This document shows positions 38,891-42,271 of a stretch of DNA of 42,271 bases, one piece after another. The stretch covers positions 12,827 to 55,097 of the forward strand of contig CAJUNS010000012.1 in the NCBI GenBank assembly GCA_910587995.1, written 5' to 3'. The notes below the pieces were generated by a model, which was not told the DNA's origin, ran no database searches, and saw only the letters and a program-made list of their open reading frames with translations. Position 1 is the stretch's first letter. Every line of letters starts with the position of its first letter. Source of the DNA: an uncultured Oscillospiraceae bacterium (lineage in GTDB: Bacteria; Bacillota_A; Clostridia; Oscillospirales; Acutalibacteraceae). A program made the translations under genes and the position numbers.

Positions 38891-38946
38891 ATTCCATATT
38901 AGCTCCACATTTGCTCCATAATCGTTCCATATTGGCGTGATATGAT
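38891..38946 (+). promoter_or_regulatory. Four 11-bp direct repeats and -10 box before the permease genes
   Basis: ATTCCA, GCTCCA, GCTCCA and GTTCCA begin at 38891, 38902, 38913 and 38924, an exact 11-bp period, each followed by an A/T-rich half. The -10 box TATGAT (38941-38946) starts 17 bp after the start of the last repeat, with no -35 consensus. This is the geometry of PhoB-type activated promoters. It separates the two-component genes from the transporter genes. Confidence 0.8.
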
Positions 38947-38980
38947 ACCTTCAACCCGAAAAGATTGGAGGTATCTTTTT

Positions 38981-40144
38981 TTGAATTTAGTCAGACGAGC
39001 CATTTTGTATGACACACGCAGGCCCGGTAAAAGCCTGACCCTGTTCCTGCTTTTTCTGCTGATAACCCTGTTTTGTACCATGAGTTTTGCTATGCTGGAC
39101 GCAGTGCAGAGCGCCGCCAGTAGGTTGAGAGAAACGGTAGGCGCATCCTTCACTTTGCGTGGAAAACCGCTGGAAATTGACACGGACGGAAACGGCTATT
39201 CCATGGAGTTTGCGGCAATTTTTCCAAAGGATATCCAGAAAATTGCAGGCAATCCCGAAATCAAGTCTTACAATGCTCAGAGCACTACTTCGGCAACGGC
39301 GGATGGGTTTATTTATCCATCGGGTATGCCATCCGGCGCGGTTTCCGGGAACACGGAATCCGCGTGGAATCAGGGTTTTACCAGCGGTATTCTGACGTTG
39401 ATAGAGGGACGGCATATCACACAAAAAGATAAAAATGTCGCCATTATTAGCCGGGAACTTGCAGAAGAAAACGGCTTGAGATTAGGGGATAGACTGTCAT
39501 TTTCGGAGCCGTCAACAACCGTGAAAATCATCGGTATTTATGAGAGCGACCCCGGCATGGAATTTGATACTGACACGATTTTTACAGACTTGTGCACGGT
39601 GGGAAACAGCATGGAGCGAGTGGATTTTTTCGTAAATGACCCCGCAAAGCTGGAAACGGTCATGGGCGAAATCCAAGGAGATAACCACACTCTGCAAGCA
39701 AACACGGCAGAGTATGACGCCATTGCCACACAGCTTGCCACCATAGGGCGGCTTACCACGCTCCTGATAATTGCCGCCATCGTGGTCAGCGCTACGGTAT
39801 TACTCCTGATACTGACTATGCGTGTCCGTGGACGCACCCATGAGATTGGCATTCTGATAGCCGTTGGAATCGGCAAAAGCCAGATTCTTGCACAATTTAT
39901 CATGGAAACCATGTTGCTTTTTGCAGCGGCTATGCTGGTGTCCTGCCCGGTCAGTTACGCCGCAACAACACAGTTTCAAGTATACTTGCAGGAGATGATA
40001 GGAGCAACCGCCGTAACAATTCCAGTGAGAAATATCGTACTGCAATATGCAGTTGAAATGGTAGCCATAGTGGTGGCAATACTGATAGCTGGCTATCCTA
40101 TTATGCGGTTGCAGCCCAAAGAAATCTTATCGAAAATGAGTTAG
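38981..40144 (+). CDS. FtsX-like ABC transporter permease 1
   Basis: 387 residues. Start is TTG 38981: GGAGG (38967-38971) lies nine bases before it, and the in-frame ATG at 38942 is inside the -10 box. Topology: N-terminal helix (LTLFLLFLLITLFCTMSFAML), an extracellular domain of about 220 residues, then three helices (LTTLLIIAAIVVSATVLLLIL, METMLLFAAAMLVSCPVSYA, VEMVAIVVAILIAGYPI), ending LQPKEILSKMS, the FtsX/MacB-type signature. It is the counterpart of pneumococcal Vex1. Pairs with the next permease and the ATPase. Confidence 0.9.
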   Translation: MNLVRRAILYDTRRPGKSLTLFLLFLLITLFCTMSFAMLDAVQSAASRLRETVGASFTLRGKPLEIDTDGNGYSMEFAAIFPKDIQKIAGNPEIKSYNAQSTTSATADGFIYPSGMPSGAVSGNTESAWNQGFTSGILTLIEGRHITQKDKNVAIISRELAEENGLRLGDRLSFSEPSTTVKIIGIYESDPGMEFDTDTIFTDLCTVGNSMERVDFFVNDPAKLETVMGEIQGDNHTLQANTAEYDAIATQLATIGRLTTLLIIAAIVVSATVLLLILTMRVRGRTHEIGILIAVGIGKSQILAQFIMETMLLFAAAMLVSCPVSYAATTQFQVYLQEMIGATAVTIPVRNIVLQYAVEMVAIVVAILIAGYPIMRLQPKEILSKMS

Positions 40145-40155
40145 GAGGTCATGCC

Positions 40156-41544
40156 ATGAACATCACAAAACGAGCATTTCTGTACATGTTCCGAAAGCGC
40201 GGAAAATCACTAATTTTACTTCTCACACTGCTGATTATCTCCACCTTTGTCCTGACAGGGCTTTCCATCCTGACAGCGGCAGAGCAATCTGCCTTGAGCC
40301 TGCGGCAGTCTGTTGGCGGGAGTATCAAGCTGGAGTTGGATGAAAACAGCCCGAACTGGACATATCAGCAGGGCGTTGGCGGTATGCTGGTAGACTACAC
40401 AGGTGCGCCGATCACTGACGCAGATATTGAAAAGGTTATGAGCGTCAAAGGCATCCGTGACTATAACGGTATAGGTGATGGCAGCGTCTTTGCAATGGAT
40501 TTTTCGTTTATTCCAGGCATTAGCTTCGGACAAACGAGAGATTACAGCCGCCTCCCCTCCGTTTCTAATTCCGAGTATTTCAACTACTTCCGGCGAGGGG
40601 CTTTCCAACTGGTCGAGGGCCGTCACATCACCCCGGAGGACGATCACGCCGTCCTGATCAGCACCGCACTTGCTAAAAGAAACGGCTTGAAGCTGGGTGA
40701 TACCATCACGGTGCAATGCAGCTATGACGCAGGCGGCTATCCTGACGTGTCACTGAAAATTGTCGGTATATATGAAGTTACTATGGACGATGGACAATTT
40801 AACACCACGTCAACAGACAAACGGAATCGCCTGATTATCGACCACAAGGCTATGCAGGAAATCATGCAGCGCGACAGTATACAGTACGACAACGGCGTGG
40901 AGTTTTTTGTGGACGACCCTAAGAACATCGACACGATAGCCGCTGAAATACGCAAGTTAGACCTGGACTGGAGCTGCTTTAAGCTGACTGTGGACAATAC
41001 GGCATATGAAGCGGTCGCGTCCCCTTTAACGGCTATGCAGAGCATGGTGACAGGACTGATTATCGGGATTGTGATTGTCAGCATTGGCATATTAGCGCTG
41101 ATACTCAATATGTGGATTAAGCAACGCACCCACGAAACTGGCATACTGCTTTCCATCGGCGTGAGCAAGGTCAAAATCGTGGCGCAGTATATCCTTGAAA
41201 CGCTGATGATTGCCATAATCGCCTTCGGATTATCCAACTTTACCAGTGGAACAATTGCGCAGGGCACAAGCAATCTGCTGTTCGCACAGGCAATACAGAA
41301 CCAGCCGGAAGTAGAAATTGATCTGCCCGATGATGGGACGGAATATCTGGACATTACGGGCCAGTATATCCCTTATGACACATCTAACATGATAACGCCT
41401 GACAATGTGGAAGTCCATGTCACGCCAGCCAGGCTGCTATGGGTCACCCTGCTGGGAATCGTCATATGCACAGCCGCTGTCACGCTGGCATCTCTGCCAG
41501 TGATGAAAATGCAGCCGAAAAATATCCTATCAGAGATGAGCTAA
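40156..41544 (+). CDS. FtsX-like ABC transporter permease 2
   Basis: 462 residues with the same topology as permease 1: helix ILLLTLLIISTFVLTGLSIL, a large extracellular domain (about 45-300), helices IIGIVIVSIGILALILNMWI, ILETLMIAIIAFGLSNF and LLGIVICTAAVTLASLPV, and the end MQPKNILSEMS. An extra region of about 60 residues with DGTEYLDITGQYIPYD lies between the last two helices. GGAGG precedes ATG 40156. Counterpart of Vex3. The two permeases share C-terminal signatures, so the complex is probably a heterodimer. Confidence 0.9.
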   Translation: MNITKRAFLYMFRKRGKSLILLLTLLIISTFVLTGLSILTAAEQSALSLRQSVGGSIKLELDENSPNWTYQQGVGGMLVDYTGAPITDADIEKVMSVKGIRDYNGIGDGSVFAMDFSFIPGISFGQTRDYSRLPSVSNSEYFNYFRRGAFQLVEGRHITPEDDHAVLISTALAKRNGLKLGDTITVQCSYDAGGYPDVSLKIVGIYEVTMDDGQFNTTSTDKRNRLIIDHKAMQEIMQRDSIQYDNGVEFFVDDPKNIDTIAAEIRKLDLDWSCFKLTVDNTAYEAVASPLTAMQSMVTGLIIGIVIVSIGILALILNMWIKQRTHETGILLSIGVSKVKIVAQYILETLMIAIIAFGLSNFTSGTIAQGTSNLLFAQAIQNQPEVEIDLPDDGTEYLDITGQYIPYDTSNMITPDNVEVHVTPARLLWVTLLGIVICTAAVTLASLPVMKMQPKNILSEMS

Positions 41545-41558
41545 AGGAGGAAAATCGA

Positions 41559-42197
41559 ATGAGCATTTTAGAAGTAAAAGACCTCAAGTATTCCTATGAA
41601 AACAACAAGCCTGTGCTACGAGGAATTAACGCGAAGATGGAGCAAGGCAAGATGTACGCTATCCTTGGCCCCTCCGGGTGCGGCAAGACAACCTTACTGT
41701 CTTTGTTGGGCGGGCTGGACAGCCCCTCTGATGGGCAGATTTTGTACCAGGGAGAGGACATTGCAAGCACAGGCCTTGCCGACCACCGGCGCAGTCATGT
41801 GGCATTTATCTTCCAGAGTTACAACCTGATCGATTACCTTACGCCGATGGAAAATGTAGCACTGACTTCCAAACAGCCGCCATTGCCCATCCTGGAGCAG
41901 TTAGGTTTGACCGGAGAAGAAAGCAAGCGTAATGTGCTGAAACTGTCCGGGGGCCAGCAGCAGCGGGTAGCCATTGCCCGCGCCCTGGCCAGCAACGCAC
42001 AGGTTATTCTTGCCGATGAGCCGACTGGAAATCTGGACGAGGACACCGCCGCTGAAATTACTGCTATTCTAAAAGAAAGCGCGCATAAATCCGGCAAATG
42101 CGTTGTGATTGTGACGCACTCCAGAGAATTGGCAGGGCAGGCGGATGTGGTTATGCGGCTGAAGAAAGGTATTTTAGATATTCTAGAAATAGCCTGA
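41559..42197 (+). CDS. ABC transporter ATPase (MacB/LolD-type)
   Basis: 212 residues. Walker A GPSGCGKTTLLSLLGGLD, Q-loop FIFQSYNLIDYLTP, signature LSGGQQQRVAIARALAS, Walker B VILADEPTGNLDEDTA and switch His in VIVTHSREL. The PTGNLD and LID-type Q-loop place it with the LolD/MacB/BceA group that drives FtsX-like permeases. Start ATG 41559 has AAAGGAGG upstream; the in-frame reading from 41439 overlaps permease 2. It completes the RR-HK-permease-permease-ATPase locus. Confidence 0.95.
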   Translation: MSILEVKDLKYSYENNKPVLRGINAKMEQGKMYAILGPSGCGKTTLLSLLGGLDSPSDGQILYQGEDIASTGLADHRRSHVAFIFQSYNLIDYLTPMENVALTSKQPPLPILEQLGLTGEESKRNVLKLSGGQQQRVAIARALASNAQVILADEPTGNLDEDTAAEITAILKESAHKSGKCVVIVTHSRELAGQADVVMRLKKGILDILEIA

Positions 42198-42268
42198 TGA
42201 GGCGCTCTTCTAGATTGCGGCCCGAGCCAGTTACCAGATACAGAGCCAGCGCCGCAGGAGGTGTAAAT

Positions 42269-42271
42269 ATG
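42269..42271 (+). CDS. Start codon of a gene running off the window
   Basis: The window ends with AGGAGG (42256-42261), seven bases and ATG (42269-42271), so a further plus-strand gene begins here, possibly in the same unit as the ATPase. Nothing of the protein is visible. Confidence 0.5.

Noticed and set aside
1..42271. CRISPR arrays, prophage modules, transposases, rRNA genes
   Set aside because: No regularly spaced short repeats, structural phage genes, transposase genes or rRNA segments were seen.

Overview
This window looks like chromosomal DNA from a G+C-rich Gram-positive anaerobe of the Clostridia, most likely a gut Oscillospiraceae/Ruminococcaceae-type bacterium. The reasons are strong AGGAGG-type ribosome-binding sites before most genes, sigma-A-like promoters, short T-tailed hairpin terminators, and a gene content typical of those bacteria (DegV, YczE, DUF1667 with GlpA-like flavoproteins, several MATE exporters, MMPL plus heptad-repeat protein, GH130). 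This placement is inference; no rRNA or marker gene fixes it.

Layout. 1-300: a duplicated 70-bp intergenic repeat. 316-5001: a micro-protein carrying the sodium-pump decarboxylase beta-subunit signature, a phosphohexomutase coupled to mnmA, a minus-strand cluster of three small helical proteins of unknown function, and a YfcE-like phosphodiesterase. 5151-9471 (minus): trxA-trxB, a GNAT enzyme, then a MATE exporter behind a long structured leader with a small upstream ORF, coupled to a histidine-phosphatase homologue that has lost its catalytic His. 9535-13341 (minus): a tightly overlapping GlpA-like / FAD oxidoreductase / DUF1667 / HAD phosphatase operon, divergent from xylB (13631-15154). 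15332-17518: DegV, YczE and a coupled 50-residue protein, then a ribbon-helix-helix regulator next to a 36-bp perfect-arm palindrome that overlaps a divergent promoter. 17567-23681 (minus): phosphoglucomutase, a SEC-C protein whose 5' leader forms a cloverleaf, a CLC channel/antiporter, a MATE exporter and a TetR regulator. 24114-28453 (plus): an MMPL exporter and a secreted heptad-repeat protein under a promoter with three TetR-type palindromes. 28610-31942 (minus): a GNAT-DUF3795 fusion, a GH130 mannoside phosphorylase and an acyltransferase. 32279-32352: tRNA-Gly(CCC).

Beyond the tRNA the base composition shifts to visibly more A+T and the gene content becomes accessory: a lipoprotein with an apparent C-terminal frameshift at a perfect hairpin, about 550 bp of structured non-coding DNA, an HxlR regulator with a small partner, two tandem radical-SAM paralogues divergent from it, and a complete response regulator / histidine kinase / two FtsX-like permeases / ATPase locus resembling pneumococcal VncRS-Vex. 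This stretch is probably an integrated element or its remnant, but no integrase or second end is in the window.

The most interesting signals are regulatory: (i) four 11-bp direct repeats set 17 bp before a -10 box at the permease promoter, with the same geometry repeated before the response-regulator gene; (ii) a 110-bp nested palindrome that folds as a cloverleaf and fills the 5' UTR of the SEC-C gene; (iii) the MATE leader, with mutually exclusive hairpins that sequester the Shine-Dalgarno of a 24-codon ORF ahead of a terminator.
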